Assembly: GCA_020632875.1 (NCBI GenBank) | Contig: JACKET010000001.1 | Span: 620,001-684,000 of the forward strand | DNA length: 64,000 nucleotides | Origin: Alphaproteobacteria bacterium | Lineage (GTDB): Bacteria > Myxococcota_A > UBA796 > GCA-2862545 | Reading direction: 5' to 3' | In this document: in pieces, positions 25,812 through 35,300 of the stretch | Position numbering within the stretch: position 1 is the stretch's first letter | Layout: the number at the start of each line of letters is the position of its first letter | Notes under the pieces: generated by a model | What the model was told of the DNA's origin: nothing | What the model saw: only the letters and a program-made list of their open reading frames with translations | Databases searched by the model: none | Program-made: the position numbers and the translations under genes

Positions 25812-26404
25812 CGGGGTTCCAGCACGATGGCGCAGTCGGTGACGGGCTCGGTGCGGTCGACGGGGACGGTGAGCGTGCCGAGCGTGGTGGTCAGCGCCTC
25901 GTCGTCGGGCTCGCGGTCGAACTCGAGGCAGACGCGGTCGTGCACGCCGTCTTGCACGCGGATGGCGGTGAGGCCGAGCTTCAGGTCGAGCAGCGCGCCC
26001 ATCTCGGTGTGCACGACGTCGTCGGGCTGGTCGCCCTGGAACACGACGAGCCGCGAGGCCTTCGGCTTCGGCGGCAGGAACGCCTCGCGCGGCGGGACCT
26101 CGCAGTTGTCGGCCTCGCGCACGACCCCGACGAGCTTCGCCTTGCCGAGGGCGGTCTCGACGATGGCGGTGTCGCGCTGCTCGCGGAACCGGAAGCACAG
26201 CACGCGGCCCCAGTCGCGGCCGCCGATGAGCGCGGGCTGCTTGCGCATCGCGTAGCGGATGGCCTTGAGCCGCTGCTTCTTCGCGGGGACGTCGTCGAGC
26301 ACGGCCATCACGGCGACCGTCTCGGGCCACTCGAGCCCGGCGGGCGCATCGGGAGTGGGCTCGAGGGGCTCGGTGGCCAGCGCGGTGAGCAGGAGGGCGA
26401 TCAT
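25808..26404 (-). CDS. Secreted hypothetical protein coupled to the YyaL-type gene
   Basis: 198 residues with a signal peptide (MIALLLTALA). It is alpha/beta with several cysteines (VLCFRFREQ, DNCEVPPREAF, RVCLEFDRE, TDCAIVLEPR). No family recognised. Its ATG overlaps the stop of the small lipoprotein gene by four bases and its TGA overlaps the GTG of the YyaL-type gene, making a three-gene coupled unit. The even number of cysteines and the thioredoxin-domain neighbour suggest disulphide chemistry in the envelope (inference). Confidence 0.6.
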   Translation of the reverse strand: MIALLLTALATEPLEPTPDAPAGLEWPETVAVMAVLDDVPAKKQRLKAIRYAMRKQPALIGGRDWGRVLCFRFREQRDTAIVETALGKAKLVGVVREADNCEVPPREAFLPPKPKASRLVVFQGDQPDDVVHTEMGALLDLKLGLTAIRVQDGVHDRVCLEFDREPDDEALTTTLGTLTVPVDRTEPVTDCAIVLEPR

Positions 26405-26703
26405 GGCTGTTCCGCGTAACAGGTCACGACGGGCGATTCGTCCATCGCGCAGAACGCGCCTTCGTAGCCGGGCGCGCAGAGCGCGTACGCCTGGGCGAGG
26501 CACGTGTTGTCGCGGCAGTCGAGCGAGGCCCCGCAGTCGGCGGGCGCGGTCTCGCACGTGATGATGGGCGCCGCGGCCCCGGCTTCGTCGAGGTTCGTGA
26601 CGCACACCTCGCCCGCGTCGGCGCAGGGCGCGCAGTCGGGCTCGCCGTCGGTGTCGACGTCGGCCTTGCACCCCAGCACGGCGAGCAGCCACAGGACGCG
26701 CAC
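26401..26703 (-). CDS. Small cysteine-rich lipoprotein
   Basis: 100 residues. MRVLWLLAVLGC is a lipoprotein signal with lipobox AVLGC (C12). The mature part has a short acidic linker (KADVDTDGE) and about ten cysteines (CAPCADAGEVCV, DCGASLDCRDNTCL, LCAPGYEGAFC), reminiscent of EGF-like or myxococcal cysteine-rich repeats. It is likely an extracytoplasmic disulphide-bonded domain. It is the first gene of the coupled unit leading to the YyaL-type thioredoxin-domain protein, 28 bases after the anti-sigma gene. Confidence 0.65.
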   Translation of the reverse strand: MRVLWLLAVLGCKADVDTDGEPDCAPCADAGEVCVTNLDEAGAAAPIITCETAPADCGASLDCRDNTCLAQAYALCAPGYEGAFCAMDESPVVTCYAEQP

Positions 26704-26731
26704 CGGTCACCTCCGGGGCGCTGGTATCGCG

Positions 26732-27907
26732 TCAGGGGTCGACGAACCCCTCGAGCAGGCTGCGCGTGCGGTACCCCGTGCGGGTGTCGAGGCCCGGATC
26801 CTGCGGCGTGTCGGGGCCCTCGGGAGTGACGGCGAATCCCACGGCGCCCGTCTGCGCGCCGTTGTCGTCGGTCGCCGCCATCATGACCTGCATCCCGATG
26901 GGGTCGTCCTCGCCGAACTGTGCGGCCACGAAGTCCTTCGGGACCTGCTGCATCCGCTGCTGCCAGCCCTCGTCGCCCGCGGGGCCCGTGAGCACCGCGA
27001 CGCACGGGAACTCGCCGCAGTCGAGGCTCAACAGCTCCATGTCGGGGTGGGTCTCGAGCACCTTGCGCAGGCCGGCCTCGAACGCGTCGGGCTCCATCCC
27101 CGCGGGGACCTTGTCGGGCCACGGGATGGGCGCGCCCTGGTGGGCCTCGAGCTGGCCCTTCGCCACGGCCCCTTCGAACTGCGACGTGTGCAGGGCCTCG
27201 CGCAGGGCGTCGTTCTCGGCCTGCAGGCGCGCGATGGTCGCTGCGGGCGCCTCGTCGGCGGGCGGTGGGGCGGCGTCGGGACCGGCCACCACGCGTTTCA
27301 CGCGGCGCGGCCCGATGCTGTGGGTCTCTCCGGCGCGCACCTCGATGGGCGGGCCCCCGTCGGGTGAGCCCACGAGGGCGGTGCCCTCGTACACGGCGAC
27401 GGTCACGGCGGCCCCCGCGAGCGCGGAGAGGATGGCGGTCTTCGGCATTGGATCCTCCTTCGACCGCATCACACGCAGCACCTCGGGGTCGGGTTCCACG
27501 GTGATCACCGCGACGCCGTCGACATCGACGGGCACGGTGCCCGCGAGCGCGTGGACCTCGCCCTCGATCCGCTGCGTGCCCTCGACGAGCCGCACGAGGC
27601 CGGGGTCGGGCGCGAGCGCGAACAGCGCGAGGGCAGCCGCCGCCGCGAGCCCCCACGGCGCCACGGTCGCAGGCGACAGCCAGCCGGGGAGGCGCGATGG
27701 CGGAGATGCCGCGCTTCCGAGGACAGCGGCGTCGAGCGCGGCCGGCACGGGCTCCGGCAGGGCGTCGAGGGCCTCGGCCACGGCCTGCATGGCGGCCCAC
27801 TGGCGCTGGAGCGCGGGGTCGCGCTCGATCACGGCCTCGAGCTCGCGGCGCTCGGCGTCGGGCAGATCGCCGTCGAGCAGGCGGGAGAGGCGCTCGTACT
27901 CGGTCAT
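26732..27907 (-). CDS. Anti-sigma factor-like membrane protein with DC-x-E-x-PC domain
   Basis: 391 residues. The N-terminal segment (YERLSRLLDGDLPDAERREL) resembles the anti-sigma region of RskA-type proteins without zinc-binding Cys. A transmembrane helix follows at about 82-100, then a FecR-like beta region (IEVRAGETHSIGPRRVKR), a coiled coil (ATIARLQAENDALREAL), and a C-terminal domain with LDCGEFPCVAVL (C297, C302). The start overlaps the sigma gene by four bases. A second hydrophobic segment begins at Met154, and an internal perfect Shine-Dalgarno stands before that codon, so two products may be made. It probably binds the ECF sigma factor and senses an envelope signal. Confidence 0.72.
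   Translation of the reverse strand: MTEYERLSRLLDGDLPDAERRELEAVIERDPALQRQWAAMQAVAEALDALPEPVPAALDAAVLGSAASPPSRLPGWLSPATVAPWGLAAAAALALFALAPDPGLVRLVEGTQRIEGEVHALAGTVPVDVDGVAVITVEPDPEVLRVMRSKEDPMPKTAILSALAGAAVTVAVYEGTALVGSPDGGPPIEVRAGETHSIGPRRVKRVVAGPDAAPPPADEAPAATIARLQAENDALREALHTSQFEGAVAKGQLEAHQGAPIPWPDKVPAGMEPDAFEAGLRKVLETHPDMELLSLDCGEFPCVAVLTGPAGDEGWQQRMQQVPKDFVAAQFGEDDPIGMQVMMAATDDNGAQTGAVGFAVTPEGPDTPQDPGLDTRTGYRTRSLLEGFVDP
27448..27462 (-). promoter_or_regulatory. Internal Shine-Dalgarno and in-frame ATG within the anti-sigma gene
   Basis: Read on the minus strand, AAGGAGGATCCA directly precedes an ATG whose first base is 27448. It encodes MPKTAILSALAG, which looks like the start of a signal or anchor peptide. 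The site is far stronger than the one at the annotated gene start. Either a shorter second protein of about 238 residues is made, or two once-separate genes have become fused in frame. Confidence 0.55.
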
Positions 27908-28467
27908 CGTTCCTCCGCGAGCAGCTCGGCGAGCCTGGCACGCGCGCGGTGCAGCCGCGACTTCACGGTGCCGGGCGCGATGCCCTCGATGCGTGCGATT
28001 TCCTCGACCGGATGGCCGGCGATGTGGTGGAGCAGCACGATCCGCCGGTGCGGGTCGGGCAGCTCGCGCAGCGCGGCCTCGAGCGCGCGCTGGCGCCGGG
28101 CCCGCAGCAGCGCGTCTTCGGGAGAGGGCGCGTCGGACGCGAGGTCGGGCAGGGCGATGACCTCGCCGCGCGCCGTGCGTCGGCGGTGCAGGTCGATGAG
28201 CCTGCGGTGGGCGATGGTCACGAGCCAGGTCTTCAGCGAAGCCGGCCCACCGGGGTCGAACGTCGCCAGGGCGCCGAAGATGCGCGCCCACACGTCCTGG
28301 TACGCGTCTTCGGGGTTCTCGGCGAGCCGCCGGCACAGCGCCCAGACCGATGGCCCGTACGCCGCGAGCACGGCCGCCCGGGCCTCGCGGTCTCCGCGGG
28401 CAGCGGCACGAATCGTCTCGTCGGGCAGGGCCCGGTCGGTCCCCGCAGGGCTCGGGAGCGCGCGCAT
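27904..28467 (-). CDS. ECF-type RNA polymerase sigma factor
   Basis: 187 residues. Region 2 is AYGPSVWALCRRLAENPEDA and continues DVWARIFGALATF. Region 4 is LPDPHRRIVLLHHIAGHPVEE with the helix-turn-helix IEGIAPGTVKSRLHRAR. This directs RNA polymerase to a stress or envelope regulon. ATG 28467 is chosen because it gives the standard ECF length; upstream in-frame residues overlap the terminator of the neighbouring gene. The anti-sigma gene overlaps by four bases, so the pair is coupled and probably autoregulated. Confidence 0.87.
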   Translation of the reverse strand: MRALPSPAGTDRALPDETIRAAARGDREARAAVLAAYGPSVWALCRRLAENPEDAYQDVWARIFGALATFDPGGPASLKTWLVTIAHRRLIDLHRRRTARGEVIALPDLASDAPSPEDALLRARRQRALEAALRELPDPHRRIVLLHHIAGHPVEEIARIEGIAPGTVKSRLHRARARLAELLAEER

Positions 28468-28502
28468 GTCCGGATACACGTGCGGCCTCGTGTCGGGTTC
28501 CG

Positions 28503-28539
28503 AAAAAGAAAGAGGCGCCCGCGAATCGCGAGCGCCTCT
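28503..28539 (-). terminator. Intrinsic terminator after the Asp/Thr lipoprotein gene
   Basis: Read on the minus strand: an eight-base stem (AGAGGCGC at one arm, GCGCCTCT at the other) with an inner CGCGATTCGCG palindrome, followed by TTTCTTTTT. It starts 24 bases after the stop of the lipoprotein gene at 28564. It is the only clear stem plus T-tract terminator I found in the window. Confidence 0.75.
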
Positions 28540-28563
28540 CCGGTCCATGGGTGGACCCTCTGA

Positions 28564-29124
28564 CTACATCGGGGCGGTGTAGGCGGTGCAGGGGCCGTCG
28601 ATGAAGTCGTCGTAGTACGTGATGTCGTGTCCCCACACCCAGCAGGCGTCGGTGGCGTCGCCGATGAGGATGTAGGTGTTCTCGGGCGTGCTCTCGGGCG
28701 GGCTGTCGACCGAGAGGAGCATCGTGGAGCCGGCGACGACCTCGGGGATCGTGTCGACGTGCGTGAGCGTCAGGCCGGTCTGCCCGACCGGGTGGCAGAT
28801 CTGGGTCGTTCCCTGCCCGTTGTGGCAGTCCTCACCGGTCCAGCCCAGGCCGCCGTTCGCGATGACCTCGGTCTGGGCGTAGCCGAAGGAGTAGTCTTCG
28901 GTGCCGTTCGTGATCGCGATGATCATCGTGTCGGGGTTGTCGGTCAGGGTGACCGTGACCGTGAGCTGCGGCACGTCGGTGTCGGTCTCGTCGGTGTCGG
29001 TGTCATCCGTGTCGACCGTGTCGGTGTCGCCGGTGTCGGTCGGGAGGTCGGTGTCGTCGTCGCCCGTCGGGCAGCCGAAGAGCACGAGCGGAAGGCCCAG
29101 GAGGGCCAGGCTGTGAAGCTTCAT
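28564..29124 (-). CDS. Lipoprotein with Asp/Thr-rich linker
   Basis: 186 residues. MKLHSLALLGLPLVLFGC carries lipobox LFGC (C18). A linker of about 32 residues of Asp, Thr and few others follows (DDDTDLPTDTGDTDT). The mature domain is beta-rich (LTVTVTLTDNPDTMIIAITN) with four cysteines (EDCHNGQG, QICHPVG, DACWVWG, GPCTAY). GGAGGAG lies eight bases before the ATG. The gene is monocistronic: it ends at an intrinsic terminator. Function unknown. Confidence 0.72.
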   Translation of the reverse strand: MKLHSLALLGLPLVLFGCPTGDDDTDLPTDTGDTDTVDTDDTDTDETDTDVPQLTVTVTLTDNPDTMIIAITNGTEDYSFGYAQTEVIANGGLGWTGEDCHNGQGTTQICHPVGQTGLTLTHVDTIPEVVAGSTMLLSVDSPPESTPENTYILIGDATDACWVWGHDITYYDDFIDGPCTAYTAPM

Positions 29125-29191
29125 GGTTTCTGTCTCCTCCACGCGCGAATCGCGTGTCACCGCGCACGGTAACTCAATGGGGCGCGATCGC

Positions 29192-30904
29192 CTACGGGGG
29201 AGGGGCACCGAGGCCGGCGGTGATGGCGAGGGTGCCGGTGAGGCTCTCGCTGGCCTCCTGCCAATCCTCACGCTTCGACCGAAGCTTCTCGGCATCGTGC
29301 CCGACCGCGTCGACGAGGCCGCGCGCCGCGCCTGACAGCTTGCGGCCATCGGCCTCGCGAACGAGATCGTCGGCGTAGGCCAGCGCGGCGTCGGTGCGCG
29401 TGGGCTCTCTCGCGTCCTTCACCTTCCAGTACGTCTCTTGCAGGGACCCGGCGTCGCCGCCGGCCTGGCCGATCTCCTGGATGGTGGGCGTGGAGTTCTC
29501 GATGCTCTGGAGCAAGGCCTTCTCGGCGAGCACGGTGTTCTTCTGGGCACCGGTGACCGCGTTCATGCCGATCATCAGGCTGCCGCCGAACGCGACCACC
29601 ACGAGCGCCATGGCCGCGGCGAGCCCGATCCAGAGCCGCCCGTCGAGGGTGGGGCTGTCGTCTTCCTCTTCGGCGTCGGCCTCTTCGGCGGCGGGTGCGC
29701 TGGGCACCGGCGTCGCGGGCCGCGCCTCGGCCTGGGCCCCCTCGGTGCCGATGGAGACGGCCTTTCGGGGCGTAGGGGCCGCGGGCTCCTCGTCGTAGAG
29801 GTCGTCGAGGTAGCTCGGCCGCTCGCCCGGGTCGGTCGGACGGGAGGGCCGCGAGCTCGACATGTAGTAGGGGAGCACCTTGCGATCGGGCAGCGGCGTG
29901 CCGCTCGTGGTGCCGAGCGTGGTGTCGACCTCGTCTTTCTGGCCGGACTCCATGTAGGTCGGCGTGTCGTCGTTGAGCGCGAGGGACTTCAGCAGGTCTT
30001 CGAGCTGCGAGAAGTCGGGCAGGTCGGCGGGAGGCGAGTCGGGCAGTGGCCGTGCGAGGGCGTTGAGCGGCGGGTGGGACGGGTCGGGCGGCAGGCGGTC
30101 GCGCGCCTCGCGGATCGCGGCCACGAGCTCGTCGACGCTCTGGTAGCGGTCTTTCGGCTTGTACGCGCAGCACTTCAGGATGAGGTCGACGATGGGCTCG
30201 GGCAGCCCCTCGAGCAGCTCGTCGTCGCGCTCGGCCACGAACAGCTCGGTGGTCGTCTTCACCTTGACCAGCGTGAACAGCGTGGCCCCGAGCGAGTAGA
30301 TGTCGGCCCGCCAGTCGACCTGCGTGGAGTCGTGCCGCTGCTCGGGCGCCATGAACGCGTACGTGCCCATCGTCGCGCCGGCCATCGTGAGCGAGTTGTC
30401 TTCGTCGCGCGCGATGCCGAAGTCGGTGAGCTTGATGACCCCCTTGTGGTCGATGAGGATGTTCTGCGGCTTGATGTCGCGGTGCGTGATGTTGTCTTCG
30501 TGGGCCGTGGCGACCGCGTGGGCCGTGGACTCGATGACCTGCAGCGCGAGCCGCGGCGGCACGGCGCCGTGCTCTTTCATCCACTGGATGATCGAGCCGC
30601 CCCCGCACAGCTCCATCACGATGTGCGGCGTGAACGGGTCGTCGGAGATGTCGTAGACCTGCACCAGGTTCTTGTGGTCGAGGCGGGCCATCGTGGCGGC
30701 CTCTTGCGCGAAGCGGGCGCGCACCTGGTCGTCTTTGATGAACTGGTGCGACAGCACCTTGATCGCCCGCCAGCACCGGAGCTTCGTGTCCCACGCCTGG
30801 TACACCCCGGCGTTGCCCCCCTTGCCGAGGACGCCGGAAATGACGTACCGCCCATCTTTCAGGGTGGGAGCCTGGCGGGCTCGATCGAGGTTGTTCTCCA
30901 GCAT
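29192..30904 (-). CDS. Ser/Thr protein kinase with transmembrane segment
   Basis: 570 residues. The kinase domain covers about 20-285: glycine loop LGKGGNAGVY, K49 in WRAIKVL, catalytic HRDIKPQN (D143), DFG at 161-163, and the APE-like MAPEQR. A disordered Pro/Glu-rich juxtamembrane region follows, then a transmembrane helix near 432-452 (AAMALVVVAFGGSLMIG), and an external helical region of about 115 residues. This is the Hanks-type (PknB-like) architecture without PASTA repeats. The external part presumably senses a signal and the kinase phosphorylates cytoplasmic targets. It is divergent from the membrane protein gene at 31014. Confidence 0.88.
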   Translation of the reverse strand: MLENNLDRARQAPTLKDGRYVISGVLGKGGNAGVYQAWDTKLRCWRAIKVLSHQFIKDDQVRARFAQEAATMARLDHKNLVQVYDISDDPFTPHIVMELCGGGSIIQWMKEHGAVPPRLALQVIESTAHAVATAHEDNITHRDIKPQNILIDHKGVIKLTDFGIARDEDNSLTMAGATMGTYAFMAPEQRHDSTQVDWRADIYSLGATLFTLVKVKTTTELFVAERDDELLEGLPEPIVDLILKCCAYKPKDRYQSVDELVAAIREARDRLPPDPSHPPLNALARPLPDSPPADLPDFSQLEDLLKSLALNDDTPTYMESGQKDEVDTTLGTTSGTPLPDRKVLPYYMSSSRPSRPTDPGERPSYLDDLYDEEPAAPTPRKAVSIGTEGAQAEARPATPVPSAPAAEEADAEEEDDSPTLDGRLWIGLAAAMALVVVAFGGSLMIGMNAVTGAQKNTVLAEKALLQSIENSTPTIQEIGQAGGDAGSLQETYWKVKDAREPTRTDAALAYADDLVREADGRKLSGAARGLVDAVGHDAEKLRSKREDWQEASESLTGTLAITAGLGAPPP

Positions 30905-31013
30905 GCCGTCGCAGCGCTCTCCGTCAGAGAGTAGCCCAGACTCTGCCGACGATCACCCCTCGTGCAATGGGACCGGTTACTGGCCGTACCCTCCGGTGTG
31001 CCGGAGCCCGATC
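30905..31013. other. Divergent intergenic region between kinase and membrane protein genes
   Basis: 109 bases, likely to hold both promoters. The GGAG of the rightward gene is at 31003-31006. I could not assign convincing -35/-10 boxes; the sequence is not notably AT-rich except near 30943-30962. Confidence 0.4.
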
Positions 31014-32354
31014 ATGCGGAGGATGTCGGAAGTGATGGAGAGGCGGCTCGGTCGCGGTGCTTTCTTCGGTGTCTGGGCGGCTCTGCTCGCCGGGCAGCTG
31101 GCCGCGCTGGCCAACCAGGCGACCGGCCCCGACGGGCCGGGGCTGCAGATGCCCATCGTCGTCGCCATCGTCGCCGTCCTCCAGCTCCTCAAGCTGCCCA
31201 TCACCGCGTGGCGGCTCAACGACATCGGGCGCCCCGCCAGCGATGCGGTGTTCTTCGTGCTCCTCCCGGTCGCGAACATCATCGGGCTGATGCGGTTCAT
31301 GATCGAGGCCACCCCCTCCGAGAAGGCGTGGGAGCAGCGGCGCCGCGGCTGGGCGAACCAGATCGGCCCGCTCCAGGCGGTCGCGCAGGCCCTGCCGCTC
31401 GTGGCGAAGTCCGCGGCGGTGGGCGTTCCGGCGGTGTTGGTGTACGGCATCGTGATGGCCGGCGTCGGCGACTGGGTGCTCGACTTCGCCGAGTCGATGG
31501 CGACCATGAAGCCCGAGAGCCGGGCGAACATCGCGCAGGCCTTCATCGTCGCGACCGTGTTCCTCGGCCTCTACACGGCCGTGCAGTTCGGCAAGCGCGC
31601 GAAGGCCACGCGCCTGTCGTGGTTCCCGTCGATCTTCCTCGCGCCGTTCGCGCTGGTCGCGGGCTCGCTGTCGTTCTTCGACGCGGGCATGCAGAACAAC
31701 CTGCAGCTCATCCTGCTCACGTTCATCTACATGGCGTGGCAGATGGTCTGGATGAGCATCGGCGGGGCCGCGCTCATGGTGGCCGTCACGCTGGCGGCCG
31801 AGAAGGTGCGCACGGGCCAGTCGCTCGACTTCGGTGCCGTGATCGCCGAGACCGGTCCGCGAACCCTCGACGTCGCCGGCCCCCACGCCACGCGCGTGCA
31901 GGCCGTCACGGTGGGGATGCAGGTCATCATCCCGGGCATCTTCTACATGCTGCAGCTCGCCTTCGCCGACACGATCGCGGTGCTCAAGCCCGAGTCGGCC
32001 GCGCTGAAGGAGTCCGGCCAGCTCACGTGGGGCATGCGGCAGCGGCTGTTCAAGCTGTTCCTCGCGCTCACCGTCGCGACGATGCTCGTGCACTTCCTCC
32101 TCGTCACGGCCGTCGACGGCACCGACCAGGCGCTCGCGTACTTCATCGACCCGCGCAACATGAGCTTCGCGTCGTTCGCCCTCGGTGAGATCCTGTGGGC
32201 GGTGTACGCGTGGATCCTCCAGGTCGCGCTGCTGCTGATGTTCCACGACCGCGTGCGGTACCTCGAAGAGCGCCGCGCCGAGCGCCGCGCCAAGCGCGAT
32301 GCCGAGAACCCGATGCGCCGCGAGTCCGCTCCCACCCTGCCCGGGCCGGCCTGA
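31014..32354 (+). CDS. Polytopic membrane protein of unknown function
   Basis: 446 residues with at least eight hydrophobic segments (for example GAFFGVWAALLAGQLAALAN, MPIVVAIVAVLQLLKLPI, SAAVGVPAVLVYGIVMAGVG, ILWAVYAWILQVALLLMF). A charged C-terminal tail (EERRAERRAKRDAEN) follows. The start ATG 31014 has GGAG with seven bases of spacing; ATGs at 31023 and 31035 are alternatives. The motif WRLNDIGRPASDAVFF near the second helix resembles DUF805-type small membrane proteins, but the protein is much longer. Its stop overlaps the upstream part of the mfd frame, so the two are probably cotranscribed. Confidence 0.65.
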   Translation: MRRMSEVMERRLGRGAFFGVWAALLAGQLAALANQATGPDGPGLQMPIVVAIVAVLQLLKLPITAWRLNDIGRPASDAVFFVLLPVANIIGLMRFMIEATPSEKAWEQRRRGWANQIGPLQAVAQALPLVAKSAAVGVPAVLVYGIVMAGVGDWVLDFAESMATMKPESRANIAQAFIVATVFLGLYTAVQFGKRAKATRLSWFPSIFLAPFALVAGSLSFFDAGMQNNLQLILLTFIYMAWQMVWMSIGGAALMVAVTLAAEKVRTGQSLDFGAVIAETGPRTLDVAGPHATRVQAVTVGMQVIIPGIFYMLQLAFADTIAVLKPESAALKESGQLTWGMRQRLFKLFLALTVATMLVHFLLVTAVDGTDQALAYFIDPRNMSFASFALGEILWAVYAWILQVALLLMFHDRVRYLEERRAERRAKRDAENPMRRESAPTLPGPA

Positions 32355-32359
32355 TCGAC

Positions 32360-35300
32360 TTGCAGGGGTACCTCGACAGCGCTTCCGAGCTGGAGGGCGT
32401 CGGGTGGGCAGGTCTGCCACTCGATGCCGTGGGCTTCCTCGTGTCGCGGCTCGACCCCGACGGGCGCTGGCTCGTGGTGGTCGACGAGCCCGATCGGGCC
32501 GACCAGCTCACGCGTGCCGCGCGGTTCTTCCACCCCCGTCCCGAGGTCGTCGAGCGGTTCTACGCCGACGACGGGCGCCCGTACGACGGCTTCTCGCCGG
32601 AGCGGACGCGCGCGCAGAACCGGATCCGCGCGCTCCGTCGCGTGCAGGTCGGCGGCCCCGTGGTGGTCGTCGCGAGCGCCCGGGCCCTGCTCCAGCGCGT
32701 CCCGACCGCCGAGGTCCTCGCGAAGGGCACGCGCACGGTGCAGACGGGCGACACGCTCGATCGCGACGACCTCGTCCGCTGGCTCACCGATGCCGGGTAC
32801 CTCTCGACCCAGACCGCCGAGATGGTGGGCTCGTTCGCCGTGCGCGGCGACGTGCTGGACGTGTGGCCCAGCGCGAGCACGGCGCCGGTCCGCATCGACT
32901 TCTTCGACGACGAGATCGAGGGGATCCGCGCCCTCGACCCCGAATCGGGCCGCCCGAGCGGCGCCCGCAAGCGGGTCGCGCTGCTGCCGGCCCGCGAGGA
33001 GCGGGTCGACGCCGAGGCCCTCGAGCGCCTCCAGGACGAGCTCGGGCGCCAGGTGACCGCCCAGCAGCGGGGCATCCGGCTCAAGCGCCGGGTGGTGGAG
33101 GAGCTGCGCTCGGGCATCCGGTTCAGCGCGCTCGAGGACTGGCTCCCCGCGCTCGTGCCGACCGAAGGCCCGCTCGAGGCCTTCGCGGCGCTGCGGACCG
33201 TCGTGTACGAGCCGGCCGACGTGCTCGCCGCGGGGCGCGAGCTGCTCCGCACGGCCCGGCAGCGCTGGGAGGCCCTGGAGGACGAAGAGCGCCCGCTGGT
33301 GCCGCCCTCCGAGCGGTTCGACACGCTCGACTCCCTCCAGGCGCGGGTGGAGGCGTCCCAGAAGGTCTGGCAGATCGCCGCTGACGGCGCGGCGCGCTTC
33401 GAGGTCGCCACGACGGATGGCTTCGGCGCGCGCGGCACCGACCTCGCGCCGGTCGCCGGCAAGCTGCTGAAGCTGATGGATCGGGACTGTCGCGTGGCGC
33501 TCGTCGCCGATACCCCTGCCCGCGGCGACGCCCTCGAAGAGCTGCTCGGGCCGCACGGCATCCAGACCTCCGGTGCGACCGAGGCGCTCGGCATCGAGCG
33601 CGGGCGGATCTCCCTGCTGGTCGGCGATCTGCCGCGCGGCTTCGTGGCACCGCAGAGCGGGTGGGCGTTCGTGCCGGCGCACGTGCTGCTCGGCGGTGCG
33701 GGGCGCGCGAAGCGCACGCGGCTGGAGCGTATCCACGCGCTGTTCGAGACCGAGGTCACCGACATCGCGCAGCTCAAGGTCGACGACTACGTCGTGCACC
33801 GGCTGCACGGCGTGGGCGTGTACCGCGGCATGAAGCGCGTGCCGATCATGGGGGTCGCGCAGGACTTCGTCCGGCTCGAGTACCGCGGCGGCGACACGAT
33901 GTTCCTGCCGGTCACCCGGCTCGGCCAGCTCTCCCGCTACACCCCGGCGAACAGCAACGCGGCCGTGAAGCTCGACCGGCTCGGCGGCGCGACGTGGCTC
34001 CGGCGCAAGGGCAAGGTCCGCGACGCGCTGCTGAAGATGGCGCAGGACCTGCTGCGGCTCTACGCCCGCCGCGAGCTCGCCACCCGCACGCCGTATCCGC
34101 ACCCGGGGCCGCTGTATCGACAGCTCGAGTCGCGCTTCCCGTACGACGAGACCGTCGACCAGCTCAAGGCGATCGAGGCGGTGAACCACGACCTCGACCG
34201 TCCGTTCCCGATGGACCGCCTGCTGTGCGGCGACGTGGGGTTCGGCAAGACCGAGGTCGCCATCCGCGCCGCGGCCCGGGTGGTCGAGGGGCGTAAGCAG
34301 GTCGCGATCCTGTGCCCGACGACCGTGCTGGCCTACCAGCACTACAACACCTGGCGCGAGCGGTTCGAGGGCCTGCCCGTCCGCATCCGGATGCTGTCGC
34401 GGTTCAACAGCGCCGAAGCCGAGCAGGAGGCCATCGCCGGCCTGCGCGACGGCACGGTCGACATCGTGGTCGGCACGACCAAGCTGCTCGGGCGCGACGT
34501 GAAGTTCGACCGGCTGGGCATGGTGGTGGTCGACGAAGAGCACCGCTTCGGCGTCCGCCAGAAGGACCAGCTCAAGAAGCTCCGCGCGGCGGTCGACGTG
34601 CTGTCGATGAGCGCCACACCCATCCCACGCACGCTTCAGCAGGCGCTCGGCGGGCTGCGCGAGATGTCGGTGATGGCGACCCCGCCGGCCGACCGCCTGT
34701 CGGTCGCGACGAGCCTGGCGCGGCTGTCGGAGAGCCGCGTGCGCGACGCGCTGATCACCGAGATCGAGCGCGGCGGGCAGGCCTTCGTCATCCACAACCG
34801 GGTCGAGACCATCCAACGGTTCCGGTCGCAGCTCGAGGCCTGGGTGCCCGAGGCGCGGTTCGACGTCGCGCACGGCCAGATGGACGACGAGCAGCTCGAA
34901 GACGTGCTGGTGCGCTTCATCAACCGCGACATCGACGTGCTGGTGTGCACGGCCATCGTCGAGACGGGGGTCGACCTGCCGAACGTCAACACGATGCTCA
35001 TCCATCGCGCCGATCTGTTCGGCCTGGCGCAGCTCTACCAGCTCCGCGGGCGGGTGGGGCGGTCGCACGTCCGCGCGCGGTGCCTGCTCCTCACGCCCGA
35101 GGACATGACCGCCGAAGCGCGGAAGCGGCTCCGGGTGCTGGTCGAGAACACGGAGCTCGGCGCGGGGTTCCAGGTCGCGAGCGCCGACCTCGAGCTGCGT
35201 GGCGGCGGCAACCTGCTCGGCGCCGCGCAGTCCGGGAACATCGACCAGGTCGGGTACGAGGTGTGGGTCGAGCTCCTCGAGGAGGCCGTGCACGTCGCGC

